Below, piece by piece: positions 1 through 6,518 of a stretch of DNA of 9,150 nucleotides; the first letter of the stretch is position 1, and each line of letters starts with the position of its first letter. The notes beneath the pieces are model-generated. The model saw only the letters and a list, made by a program, of their open reading frames with translations. It made no database searches and was not told the origin of the DNA. The position numbers and the translations under genes were made by a program. This DNA is from Phenylobacterium sp. Lineage in GTDB: Bacteria; Pseudomonadota; Alphaproteobacteria; Caulobacterales; Caulobacteraceae. Location: the NCBI GenBank assembly GCA_019264505.1, contig JAHUZY010000513.1:1-9150 (forward strand). The letters run 5' to 3'.

Positions 1-126
1 GCTCTGATCCAGAGCCTCGCCTGTCATGTAGACGACCATGATCACCGAAAGGCGCGCGCGGGACGCGACGTCAAGCGGCGTCGGGACAGCCTCCGCCGCC
101 ACAAACGATGCGCCGATATCGTTCAT
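1..126 (-). CDS. Probable family 2 glycosyltransferase, N-terminal fragment (runs off the window)
   Basis: Translating the minus strand from the ATG at 126-124 gives 42 open codons to the window edge, with no stop. After a lead of about 26 residues comes a hydrophobic beta strand and turn, LSVIMVVYMTGEALDQS. This resembles the first strand of the GT-A fold in family 2 glycosyltransferases, where the usual form is a V/I-rich strand followed by YN(S/T). These enzymes transfer sugars from nucleotide-sugars to lipids, glycans or proteins at the cytoplasmic face. The start is well supported: its ATG overlaps the thrS stop by one base (TGATG), and a GGAGG Shine-Dalgarno in the last thrS codons lies 4 bases upstream. 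It is therefore probably translated by coupling to thrS. Only the first nucleotide-binding strand is visible, so the DXD motif, acceptor and exact function are unknown. Confidence 0.6.
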   Translation of the reverse strand, partial: MNDIGASFVAAEAVPTPLDVASRARLSVIMVVYMTGEALDQS

Positions 127-2102
127 CAAGCCTCCACGGCCTCGACGGATCCCCACGAATCCGCTTCGCCCCGAGCTTCCCGTTCAACATCGGGCGGAAG
201 CGCCTCGGAGGCAAGCTGCAAGACCGCCTCCTCCAGGGTGAGGATCTCCTGGCCCTGGGAGCCGAGGCGGCGCAGGGCGACCTTGCCCTCCTCGGCCTCG
301 CGCCGGCCGATCACAGCGATCACCGGGGTCTTGGTCAGGCTGTGCTCGCGGATCTTGTAGTTGATCTTCTCGTTCCGCAAATCGGTCTCCACCCGCAGGC
401 CCGCCGCCCGCAGCTTTAACGCCGCCTCGCGGGCGAATCCGTCGGCGTCGGAGGTGATGGTCGCCACCACCACCTGGGTGGGGGCCAGCCAGAGCGGGAA
501 AGCCCCGGCATAGTTCTCGATCAGCATGCCAATGAAACGCTCCATCGAGCCGGCGATGGCCCGGTGCAGCATGACTGGCCGCTGCTTGGAGCCGTCCTCG
601 GCCACATATTCGGCCTCCAGGCGCTCGGGCAGGACGAAGTCCAGCTGCAGGGTGCCGCACTGCCAGGTCCGGCCGATGGCGTCGCGCAGGTGGAATTCCA
701 GCTTGGGGCCATAGAAGGCGCCTTCGCCGGGCAGATACTCCACCCCCATGTTCACCGCCGCCCGGGCGGCGCGCTCCAGCTTCTGCTCGGCGATGTCCCA
801 GATTTCGTCGGTGCCGGCCCGCAGGTCGGGCCGCAGGGCGAGCTTCACCGAGTGCAGCTCCAGGCCGAAGTCGGCATAGGCGGAGTTGAGCAGGCGGACG
901 AAGCGCTTGGTCTCGTCCTCCACCTGGTCCTCGCGACAGAAGATGTGAGCGTCGTCCTGGGTGAAGCCGCGCACCCGCATGATGCCGTGCAGGGCGCCCG
1001 ACGGCTCGTAGCGGTGGCAGGCGCCGAATTCGGCCATGCGGAGCGGCAGGTCGCGATAGGACTTCTGGCCGACATTGAAGATCTGAACGTGGCCCGGGCA
1101 GTTCATCGGCTTGACGGCCAGGCTCTCACCCTCGGCGGTCTCGCAGACGAACATGTTGGCCCCGAACTTCTCCCAGTGGCCCGAGGCCTCCCAGAGGGAG
1201 CGGTCGAGGATCTGAGGCGTCTTGACCTCTTCGTAGCCGTCCTTGGTCAGCCGGCGGCGGATATAGGCCTCCACCTCGCGATAGAGGGTCCAGCCCTTGG
1301 CGTGCCAGAAGACCATGCCCTTGCCCTCTTCCTGGATGTGGAAGAGGTCCATGGCCTTGCCGATCTTGCGGTGGTCCCGGCGCTCGGCCTCCTCCACCCG
1401 CTGCAGATAGGCGGCGAGGTCGGCCTCGGTGGCCCAGGCGGTGCCGTAGATGCGCTGCAGCTGGGCGTTGCGGTGGTCGCCGCGCCAGTAGGCGCCGGCC
1501 AGCTTGGTCAGCTTGAAGGCCTTGCCCACATGCCTGGTCGAGGGCAGGTGCGGGCCCAGGCACAGGTCCTTCCAGGCGCCCTGCCAATAGACGCTGATCT
1601 CTTCGGTCTCGGGCAGGTCCTCGATGATCTCAGCCTTGTAGGCCTCGCCAATGCCCCGGAAGTGCTCGATGGCCTGGTTGCGGTCCCAGACATCCCGGCG
1701 GATCGGCTCGTCCCGCTCGACGATCTCGCGCATCTTGGCTTCGATCTTTTCGAAGTCGTCGAGGCTGAAGGGCTCGTCCCGGGCGAAGTCGTAATAGAAG
1801 CCGTCCTCGATGGACGGGCCGATGGTCACCTGGGTGCCGGGGAACAGCTCCTGCACCGCCTCGGCCAGCACGTGGGCGGCGTCGTGGCGGATGGTCTCCA
1901 GGACCTCGGGGTCCTCCCGCGTGAGGATCTGGAAGGCGCCGCTGGCGTGCAGCGGCCGCTCCAGGTCCAGCAGCTGGCCGTCCAGCTTCACCAGCACGGC
2001 CATCTTCTCCAGGGACTTGGAGATGCCCGCGGCGATCTGGCGGCCGGTCACGCCGGCCTCGAAGGGCCGTTTGGAACCGTCAGGGAAAACGAGCTCGATC
2101 AT
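126..2102 (-). CDS. thrS: Threonyl-tRNA synthetase
   Basis: This class II aminoacyl-tRNA synthetase charges tRNA-Thr in the cytoplasm and clears mischarged Ser-tRNA-Thr. It is full length at 658 residues, against about 642 in E. coli. The order is: TGS domain (about 1-62); editing domain with H73 and H77 (HDAAH) and C181 and H185 (CLGPH), matching the E. coli editing residues; catalytic core from about 245; and C-terminal anticodon-binding domain (about 540-640). The zinc ligands of the active site are present as C335 (MNCPGH), H386 (DDAHIFC) and H513 ([12 protein letters not shown]). Motif 2 is seen at [17 protein letters not shown] (364-380). The last 20 or so residues are an acidic tail beyond the usual end. 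The ATG overlaps the yidD stop as ATGA and has no strong ribosome site, so coupled translation with yidD is likely. No leader or attenuator of its own is evident. Confidence 0.98.
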   Translation of the reverse strand: MIELVFPDGSKRPFEAGVTGRQIAAGISKSLEKMAVLVKLDGQLLDLERPLHASGAFQILTREDPEVLETIRHDAAHVLAEAVQELFPGTQVTIGPSIEDGFYYDFARDEPFSLDDFEKIEAKMREIVERDEPIRRDVWDRNQAIEHFRGIGEAYKAEIIEDLPETEEISVYWQGAWKDLCLGPHLPSTRHVGKAFKLTKLAGAYWRGDHRNAQLQRIYGTAWATEADLAAYLQRVEEAERRDHRKIGKAMDLFHIQEEGKGMVFWHAKGWTLYREVEAYIRRRLTKDGYEEVKTPQILDRSLWEASGHWEKFGANMFVCETAEGESLAVKPMNCPGHVQIFNVGQKSYRDLPLRMAEFGACHRYEPSGALHGIMRVRGFTQDDAHIFCREDQVEDETKRFVRLLNSAYADFGLELHSVKLALRPDLRAGTDEIWDIAEQKLERAARAAVNMGVEYLPGEGAFYGPKLEFHLRDAIGRTWQCGTLQLDFVLPERLEAEYVAEDGSKQRPVMLHRAIAGSMERFIGMLIENYAGAFPLWLAPTQVVVATITSDADGFAREAALKLRAAGLRVETDLRNEKINYKIREHSLTKTPVIAVIGRREAEEGKVALRRLGSQGQEILTLEEAVLQLASEALPPDVEREARGEADSWGSVEAVEA

Positions 2103-2371
2103 GTGTCACACGTCCATTTGCGCGCCGGCGGCTCATCGGAGCGGCCCGGCGGCGGAGGCGGCGGATCATAGCCCGAACCGCCCCAGGGGTTGCATCGGCA
2201 CAGCCGCCGCGCCGCAAGCCAGGAGCCGCGCCAGGGGCCGTGATCGATCAGAGCCTGAGCCGCATAGTCCGAACAGGTCGGCAGGAAGCGACAGTGGCGT
2301 CCGATCAGGGGGGAAAGCGTCAGCTTGTAGGCGCGATGGGCGCCTCTGACGCAGGATTCGTAGGGGGTCAT
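2099..2371 (-). CDS. yidD: Membrane protein insertion efficiency factor YidD
   Basis: This is a small protein of 90 residues. YidD family members sit at the inner membrane and aid YidC-dependent insertion of membrane proteins. The family signature is complete: an amphipathic N-terminal stretch ([10 protein letters not shown]), the cysteine motif [15 protein letters not shown] at 27-41, and the C-terminal [17 protein letters not shown] around 56-71. A run of six prolines (69-74) follows, then a short charged tail that is not part of the conserved core. In most bacteria yidD lies in the rpmH-rnpA-yidC region. Here it sits between an IscU-like gene and thrS, an arrangement I recall from other alphaproteobacteria. 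Its stop overlaps the thrS start by 4 bases. The ATG lacks a good Shine-Dalgarno and is preceded by a 54-base spacer with a small hairpin. Confidence 0.95.
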   Translation of the reverse strand: MTPYESCVRGAHRAYKLTLSPLIGRHCRFLPTCSDYAAQALIDHGPWRGSWLAARRLCRCNPWGGSGYDPPPPPPGRSDEPPARKWTCDT

Positions 2372-2425
2372 GCCGGCCGCAGGCTTGCGATTGCTCGCAG
2401 CGATTACGTTGCGGGGGCGGTCAAA
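2372..2425 (-). promoter_or_regulatory. Spacer upstream of yidD with a small hairpin and weak promoter-like boxes
   Basis: This is the longest gap inside the minus-strand gene run. On the minus strand a perfect 5-base-pair stem closes a GCAA (GNRA-type) loop at 2399-2386, about 14 bases before the yidD start. Further upstream, TTGACC at 2424-2419 is followed after 11 bases by GTAATC (2407-2402). This loosely resembles the Caulobacter housekeeping promoter (TTGACGS, 10-14 bases, GCTANAWC), but the -10 match is poor. An internal promoter for yidD-thrS or a processing site is possible. Neither is established. Confidence 0.2.
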
Positions 2426-2875
2426 TCAAGCCGCGCCGGCGGGACTAGTTCGCGCCATGGCCTGATGGACGGCGTCGACCGTCGCCTCGAACGCCAGAAG
2501 CGTGGAGGCGTGGCGGGCGGGATAGTCCTTCACCGGCGCAAGCATGGAGAGATCCGAAAAACGTCCGACCGGCGCGTCTGCGCCGTCCTTCAACATAGCA
2601 CGGAAGGCGTCCCGGGCCATCTCGATCTCCGACAGGGAGGCGCCGACCACATGGGTCCCTAGCACGGCGGCGGCGGCCTGGCCGAGCGCACAGGCCTTCA
2701 CGTCCTGGGCGAAGTCGGCCACGCGGTCGCCATCGAGGACGACGTCCACCACCACCCGGCTGCCGCAGAGCTTGGCGACCTTCTCCGACGTGCCCTGCGG
2801 CTCCGCCAGCCGACCAGCCCGGGGCATGTTGGCCGCCAGCTTCAGGAGGCGCGCGGAATAAAGGTCGTCGATCAT
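2426..2875 (-). CDS. IscU/NifU-N-like iron-sulfur scaffold family protein, divergent
   Basis: This 149-residue protein has the IscU/NifU N-terminal fold pattern. It starts with IDDLYSARLLKLAAN, has a first cysteine motif KLCGSR (C37) and a second KACALGQA (C62), then a helix and the late PARHASTLLAFEA segment (119-131) where IscU carries its third cysteine. Classical IscU builds 2Fe-2S clusters in the cytosol on three cysteines plus an aspartate. Here C37 and C62 are kept, but the aspartate two residues after C37 is Ser39, and the third cysteine position is Ala123 or Ser124, with His122 nearby. It may be a specialised scaffold, an iron or zinc carrier, or a regulator rather than a standard scaffold. 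No isc or suf genes are nearby. It starts 17 bases after the SRPBCC gene, without a clear Shine-Dalgarno, and belongs to the cysS-thrS unit. Confidence 0.85.
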   Translation of the reverse strand: MIDDLYSARLLKLAANMPRAGRLAEPQGTSEKVAKLCGSRVVVDVVLDGDRVADFAQDVKACALGQAAAAVLGTHVVGASLSEIEMARDAFRAMLKDGADAPVGRFSDLSMLAPVKDYPARHASTLLAFEATVDAVHQAMARTSPAGAA

Positions 2876-2892
2876 GGGCTGAATCTGGGGAG

Positions 2893-3447
2893 TCAGGCCC
2901 GGCCGCGCCAGGCGGCCTCGGCCCTGGCCTTCAGCGCCTCGCCCATGGCGGCGAAGCCCTTCTTCAGGGGGCGCTGCACCCGCTTGGCGGCGGCTGGCCC
3001 CAGCAGGCCCTGGAACAGCTCGCCATTGGAGACGATGCAGGCGTGCTCGGCCACCTGATCGATCTCGATATAGCGGATCGCTGTGCCAAAGCCGCTGGCC
3101 ACGCTGGTGCGCCAGTGCAGCTGCTCATGGGGCACCCAGTCCACCACCACCGGCTCGATGTGCCGCGGGGCCTGTTCGGGCAGGGCCAGGGTCAGCTCCA
3201 GGGGCGCGCCGATGGACAGGACCCCGGACGCCCGGGTGTAGATCGGGTTCCACTCCGGCCAGGCCTGGAGATCGGCGATCAGGGTCCACAGGGTCTCCGG
3301 CGGCGCCTGGACGCCGATCCGATGCTCCACCTTCAGCCCCTTGGGGCCGGACACGCCCTTGCGCTTGCCAAAGCCGAAGCCCGGCATGAAGGAGGGCGAC
3401 AGCTGGCTGGCGGCCAGGGGATTGGTGTTGCGGTTCATGCCCATCAT
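2893..3447 (-). CDS. SRPBCC-domain protein (START-like / polyketide cyclase superfamily)
   Basis: This is a 184-residue protein. From about residue 38 it shows the pattern of the SRPBCC fold: KVEHRIGVQAPPETLW as the first strand and helix, then LIADLQAWPEWNPIY (56-70), a signature of this superfamily, then alternating strands (LELTLALP, HWRTSVASG, AIRYIEID) and a long C-terminal helix from about 155. Such proteins enclose a hydrophobic cavity and bind or modify small hydrophobic ligands; the ligand here cannot be told from sequence. An unusual lead of about 37 residues, rich in Gly, Pro and Ser, precedes the domain and lacks a signal peptide. The ATG overlaps the cysS stop by one base (TGATG). 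AAGGAG 8 bases upstream, inside the end of cysS, supports this start, although an ATG one codon later is equally possible. Function is unknown; co-transcription with cysS is likely. Confidence 0.85.
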   Translation of the reverse strand: MMGMNRNTNPLAASQLSPSFMPGFGFGKRKGVSGPKGLKVEHRIGVQAPPETLWTLIADLQAWPEWNPIYTRASGVLSIGAPLELTLALPEQAPRHIEPVVVDWVPHEQLHWRTSVASGFGTAIRYIEIDQVAEHACIVSNGELFQGLLGPAAAKRVQRPLKKGFAAMGEALKARAEAAWRGRA

Positions 3448-4847
3448 CAGCTTGGCTCCTTCAGCCGCCAGGTGGCGCCCTCGGCGGAATCCATCACCAC
3501 CACGTTCAGCGCGTTCAGCTCGTCACGGATCGCATCGGCCCGTGGCCAATCCTTGGCGGTCCGCGCGGCGATCCGATCGGCGATCAGGGTCTCGACCCTG
3601 GCCTTCAGCTCCGGATCGGCCCCGCCCTGGAACCAGGTCTCGGGATCGGTCTGCAGGAAACCCAGCAGGGCGCCGGACGCCAGCAGTTCGCCCTTGGCCT
3701 GGGCGCGGGCCGCCTCGTCGCCGGTCTCGATCACCGAGGCCAGGACAAACAGCTCGGCCATGGCCTGGGCGGTGTTGAGGTCATCCTCCAGGGCCGCCAG
3801 GAACTTCGCCCCCGGCGCCGTGGTGGTCGGCGCGACATCGGCCGCCCGGCGCAGGGCGCCATAGAGCCGGTCCAGGGACTTGCGCGCCTGTTCCAGCAAC
3901 TCGCCCGACCATTCCTGGGGGGCGCGATAATGGCCGACCAGCAGGGCCCAGCGGACGGCCTCGCCCGGGGTCTGCTTCACCAGGTCATGGACCAGGACCA
4001 CATTGCCCAGGCTCTTGGACATCTTCTCCGAACCGAAGTTCAGGAAGCCGTTGTGCATCCAGTAGCGGGCATAGTCGGCGCCGTGCCCGGACTCGCAGCC
4101 GTGGGCGGCGCAGACCCCTTGGGCCAGCTCGTTCTCATGGTGGGGGAAGATCAGGTCGTTGCCGCCCCCGTGAATGTCGATGGGCAGGCCGAGCGTCTGC
4201 TCGATCATGGCCGAGCATTCGATATGCCAGCCCGGCCGCCCCGCCCCCCAGGGGCTGTCCCACACCGGCTCGCCGGCCTTGGAGGGCTTCCAGAGGACGA
4301 AGTCGGCGGGGTTGCGCTTATAGGGCGCCACATCGACCCGGGCGCCGGCGATCATGTCCTCCAGGCTTCGGCCCGAGAGCTGGCCGTAGTCGGGATAGGA
4401 CTCCGTGCTGAACAGCACATGGCCCTCGGCGGCATAGGCCGCGCCCTTCTCCACCAGACGGCCGATCATCTCGATGATGGCGTCCATGGTCTGGGTGGCG
4501 CGGGGCTGGAAGGTGGGCGGGAGCGCCCCCAGGGTCCCCATGTCGCGATTATAGATGTCGAGATAGCGCTGGGTGATGACGTCGATCTCGACGCCCTCGG
4601 CCTGGGCCTTGGCGTTGATCTTGTCGTCCACGTCGGTGACGTTGGCCGCATAGAGCACCGCATCGTCGCCATAGGTGTGGCGCAGCAGGCGGAACAGCAC
4701 GTCGAACACCACCACCGGCCGGGCGTTGCCGATGTGGGCGTAGTTGTAGACCGTCGGCCCGCAGACATACATCGTCACCCGCTGGGGATCGACGGGGACG
4801 AAGGGCCGCTTCTGGCGGGCCATGGTGTCATAGAGGCTGAGGGACAT
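3447..4847 (-). CDS. cysS: Cysteinyl-tRNA synthetase
   Basis: This class I aminoacyl-tRNA synthetase attaches cysteine to tRNA-Cys in the cytoplasm. Its 466 residues are the usual length. The Rossmann catalytic domain carries the HIGH-type motif as HIGN (38-41) and the KMSKS loop at 275-279. The zinc site that selects cysteine is complete: C29 (MYVCGPTVYN), C211 (HIECSAM), H236 and E240 (FPHHENE). The C-terminal half is helical, with DDLNTAQAMA near 355, as in other CysRS proteins. It appears to be the first gene of the minus-strand unit running to thrS and beyond, so two tRNA synthetases would share one transcript. The ATG at 4847-4845 has no evident Shine-Dalgarno. The family N-terminus (SLSLYDT) supports it, and an ATG 7 bases upstream is out of frame. 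Confidence 0.98.
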   Translation of the reverse strand: MSLSLYDTMARQKRPFVPVDPQRVTMYVCGPTVYNYAHIGNARPVVVFDVLFRLLRHTYGDDAVLYAANVTDVDDKINAKAQAEGVEIDVITQRYLDIYNRDMGTLGALPPTFQPRATQTMDAIIEMIGRLVEKGAAYAAEGHVLFSTESYPDYGQLSGRSLEDMIAGARVDVAPYKRNPADFVLWKPSKAGEPVWDSPWGAGRPGWHIECSAMIEQTLGLPIDIHGGGNDLIFPHHENELAQGVCAAHGCESGHGADYARYWMHNGFLNFGSEKMSKSLGNVVLVHDLVKQTPGEAVRWALLVGHYRAPQEWSGELLEQARKSLDRLYGALRRAADVAPTTTAPGAKFLAALEDDLNTAQAMAELFVLASVIETGDEAARAQAKGELLASGALLGFLQTDPETWFQGGADPELKARVETLIADRIAARTAKDWPRADAIRDELNALNVVVMDSAEGATWRLKEPS

Positions 4848-5028
4848 AGACCATACTGACGCTGGGGAACGGTTGCCCGCCCGGGATAGGCCACCATATA
4901 CAGATCGCCCGGGCCGGAAGACAGGGGGCGCGTCCGCGCGCCGTCCTCCCCCGTAAATCGGTGGCGCGCGTCACTTCCGGGTCCGTCGGCCCGGCGCAAC
5001 TCAGCACCAGAGAAAGCCTCATCAGACC
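4848..5028. promoter_or_regulatory. Divergent cysS-folE intergenic control region
   Basis: This 181-base stretch separates divergent cysS and folE and must hold promoters for both. In the folE direction, TTGCCC (4873-4878), an 18-base spacer and TATACA (4897-4902) form a candidate sigma-70-type promoter with partial matches to both boxes. The same site reads TATATG on the minus strand (4900-4895), about 48 bases before cysS, but I found no convincing -35 for it. An imperfect 14-base palindrome, GTGGCGCGCGTCAC, at 4961-4974 could be an operator. folE has only a weak purine stretch (AGAGAAAG) about 11 bases before its start. No T-box or other known riboswitch was recognised. Confidence 0.4.
4927..4942. 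other. GC-rich inverted repeat between cysS and folE
   Basis: GGCGCG-TCCG-CGCGCC forms a perfect stem of 6 G-C pairs with a 4-base loop. It lies about 87 bases upstream of folE, and would fall in the folE leader if the candidate promoter at 4873-4902 is used. There is no T-run, so it does not look like an intrinsic terminator. It could affect transcript stability or bind a protein, but in GC-rich DNA it may also be chance. Confidence 0.35.
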
Positions 5029-5655
5029 ATGGACGCTCCCACTCGCGACTTGAACCTGAACGGTCCTGCCGGCCTGGAGCCGCTTCCCCGCCCGACCCGC
5101 GAAGAGGCCATGGCGGCTGTTCGCACCCTGATCGCCTGGGCCGGGGACGACCCCCGCCGGGAAGGGGTGATCGACACACCCAAGCGGGTGGTGGACGCCT
5201 ATGCCGACTGGTTCGAGGGCTATGGCGCCGATCCGGCCAAGGAGCTGTCGCGGACCTTCGAGGACGTGCAGGGCTATGACGACATCGTCATGCTGCGCGA
5301 GATCGAGGTGGAGAGCCACTGCGAGCACCACATGGCGCCCTTCCTGGGCAAGGCCTATGTGGCCTACATGCCCACCAACCGCGTCGTCGGCATCTCCAAG
5401 CTGGCCCGGGTGGTGGAGATCTACGCCAAGCGTCTCCAGACCCAGGAGACCATGACCCAGCAGATCGCCGACGCCATCACCGACAGCCTGCGCCCGGCCG
5501 GCGTGGCCGTGCTGATCGACGCCCAGCACCAGTGCATGACCACCCGAGGCGTCCACCACCGGCATGTGAGCACCATCACCACCCAGTTCACCGGCGTGTT
5601 CAAGACCGACAACAGCCTGCGCCAGCGGTTCCTGGACTTCGTCAACAAGCGCTAG
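5029..5655 (+). CDS. folE: GTP cyclohydrolase I (type IA)
   Basis: This enzyme converts GTP to 7,8-dihydroneopterin triphosphate, the first step of folate and other pterin synthesis, in the cytoplasm as a homodecamer. The product is 208 residues, near the family norm of about 180-225. The zinc site of the FolE1 type is intact: C98, H101 and C169, equivalent to E. coli C110, H113 and C181. The catalytic His is H100 in CEHHMAPF. Other signatures are VGISKLARVVEIYAKRLQTQE (120-140) and HQCMTTRGVHH (167-177). The poorly conserved first 20 or so residues make the exact start less certain, but the ATG at 5029 is the natural choice. It is transcribed alone, divergent from cysS. No zinc-responsive (Zur) site was recognised. 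Its TAG stop overlaps that of the convergent DUF817 gene. Confidence 0.97.
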   Translation: MDAPTRDLNLNGPAGLEPLPRPTREEAMAAVRTLIAWAGDDPRREGVIDTPKRVVDAYADWFEGYGADPAKELSRTFEDVQGYDDIVMLREIEVESHCEHHMAPFLGKAYVAYMPTNRVVGISKLARVVEIYAKRLQTQETMTQQIADAITDSLRPAGVAVLIDAQHQCMTTRGVHHRHVSTITTQFTGVFKTDNSLRQRFLDFVNKR

Positions 5656-5665
5656 CTTGAGCGCT
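5648..5665. other. Small inverted repeat across the convergent folE and DUF817 stops
   Basis: AGCGCT-AGCTTG-AGCGCT forms a 6-base-pair stem with a 6-base loop. It spans the shared CTAG that ends both folE and the DUF817 gene. It could act as a weak transcription end signal in both directions because there is no spacer between the genes. No T-run follows on either strand, so support is low. Confidence 0.25.
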
Positions 5666-6509
5666 CCGCCCGTCGCGGCGGGTGGACCAGGGTCACCAGG
5701 ACGAAGCTGAGCATCATCAGCAGGTACCATGAGCCCATCTTGGCCAGACTGACCGGCGTCCAGCCGTCAGCCTGGTCGGGATAGACCCAGGCCGAGGCGT
5801 AGGTCCCCAGGTTCTCGGCGATCCAGATGAAGAAGGCCGTCAGCAGGGCCGCGGCCAGCAGGGGCATGCGCCGGTCTCGCACGTCCGGGCGATAGACCAC
5901 CCAGGTGCGGGCGAAGATCAGGGCTGAGAATGCGAACAGCCCCCAGCGGATGTCGCGCAGATAGTGGTGGGTGAAGAAGTTGGCATAGGCCAGCACCGCC
6001 AGGATCCAGGGCGCCCAGACCGGCGGATAGCCGTCGAACCGGATCTCCATAAGCCGGATGATCCGGGCCATGAACGAGCCGACGCAGGCGTACATGAAGC
6101 CCGAAAACAGCGGCACGCCGCCGATCCGCAACAGGCTCTCCTCCGGATAGGTCCAGGAGCCGTGAGCGGTCTTGAAGATCTCCATCGCCGTGCCGACCCC
6201 ATGAAAGATGGCGATCACCAGGGCCTCCCGGGGCCGCTCCAGGCCGGTGGCGAGCAGGAAGACTTGCAGGCCCACCGCCGCCAGCACCAGAAAGTCATAG
6301 CGGGCGAGCACTGCGTCCTGCGGCCACCAGAAGCTGGTGGCCACCAGCAGGGCCAGCATGGTCCCGGCGAACAGGCAGGCCCAGGCCTGCTTCAGTCCAA
6401 ACAGCAGAAATTCATAGGCCCCGGCCCGCCAGGGCGCGCCCAGCGTCCAGGGCCTGGCCCAGGCGTCGAAGGCCTCGACCCTGGCCTTGATCTGGTCCTT
6501 GAGGCTCAC
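5652..6509 (-). CDS. DUF817 family integral membrane protein
   Basis: This 285-residue protein is very hydrophobic and aromatic, with about seven predicted membrane segments (roughly 34-61, 71-90, 133-150, 163-180, 187-205, 215-232, 257-275). It matches the DUF817 family (B. subtilis YoaT-like) as I recall it. Conserved-looking blocks are FHGVGTAMEIFK (102-113), GSWTYPEE (117-124), IGGVPLFSGFMYA (129-141) and IAENLGTYASAWVYP (230-244). Polar residues in and near membrane segments (H103, E110, H181-H182, E232, N233) could form a functional site. The family has no established biochemical role, and none is proposed here. The start is a GTG. An in-frame TAA, which is the stop of the upstream serine-hydrolase-like gene, lies only 9 bases before it and rules out an earlier start. 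No Shine-Dalgarno is seen, so translation is probably coupled to that gene. Confidence 0.88.
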   Translation of the reverse strand: MSLKDQIKARVEAFDAWARPWTLGAPWRAGAYEFLLFGLKQAWACLFAGTMLALLVATSFWWPQDAVLARYDFLVLAAVGLQVFLLATGLERPREALVIAIFHGVGTAMEIFKTAHGSWTYPEESLLRIGGVPLFSGFMYACVGSFMARIIRLMEIRFDGYPPVWAPWILAVLAYANFFTHHYLRDIRWGLFAFSALIFARTWVVYRPDVRDRRMPLLAAALLTAFFIWIAENLGTYASAWVYPDQADGWTPVSLAKMGSWYLLMMLSFVLVTLVHPPRRAERSS

Positions 6510-6518
6510 CGCCTGGGC

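Noticed and set aside
38..419. Two short plus-strand open frames at the left edge
   Set aside because: They overlap the 3' end of thrS and the glycosyltransferase start on the other strand, and their translations resemble no known protein.
2150..2165. A GGC/GGA-rich run that might be a simple repeat
   Set aside because: It is the complement of the proline run in the YidD tail (six consecutive Pro codons), so coding explains it.
564..2171. A 535-codon open frame on the plus strand opposite thrS
   Set aside because: thrS on the other strand has every family motif. The plus-strand translation shows no domain pattern and is typical of antisense frames in GC-rich DNA.
3930..4859. A 309-codon plus-strand frame opposite cysS
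   Set aside because: It is an antisense shadow of a clearly real cysS, with low-complexity Gly/His/Val/Asp composition and no recognisable motif.
4848..4930. A possible T-box or other amino-acid-responsive leader before cysS
   Set aside because: Less than 60 bases separate the candidate -10 from the cysS start, no specifier-loop or antiterminator pattern is seen, and T-boxes are essentially a Gram-positive feature.
4828..5730. A 300-codon minus-strand frame covering folE and the divergent region
   Set aside because: It lies antisense to a complete folE and overlaps the start of cysS. Its His/Gly/Leu/Val-rich composition is that of a complementary-strand shadow.
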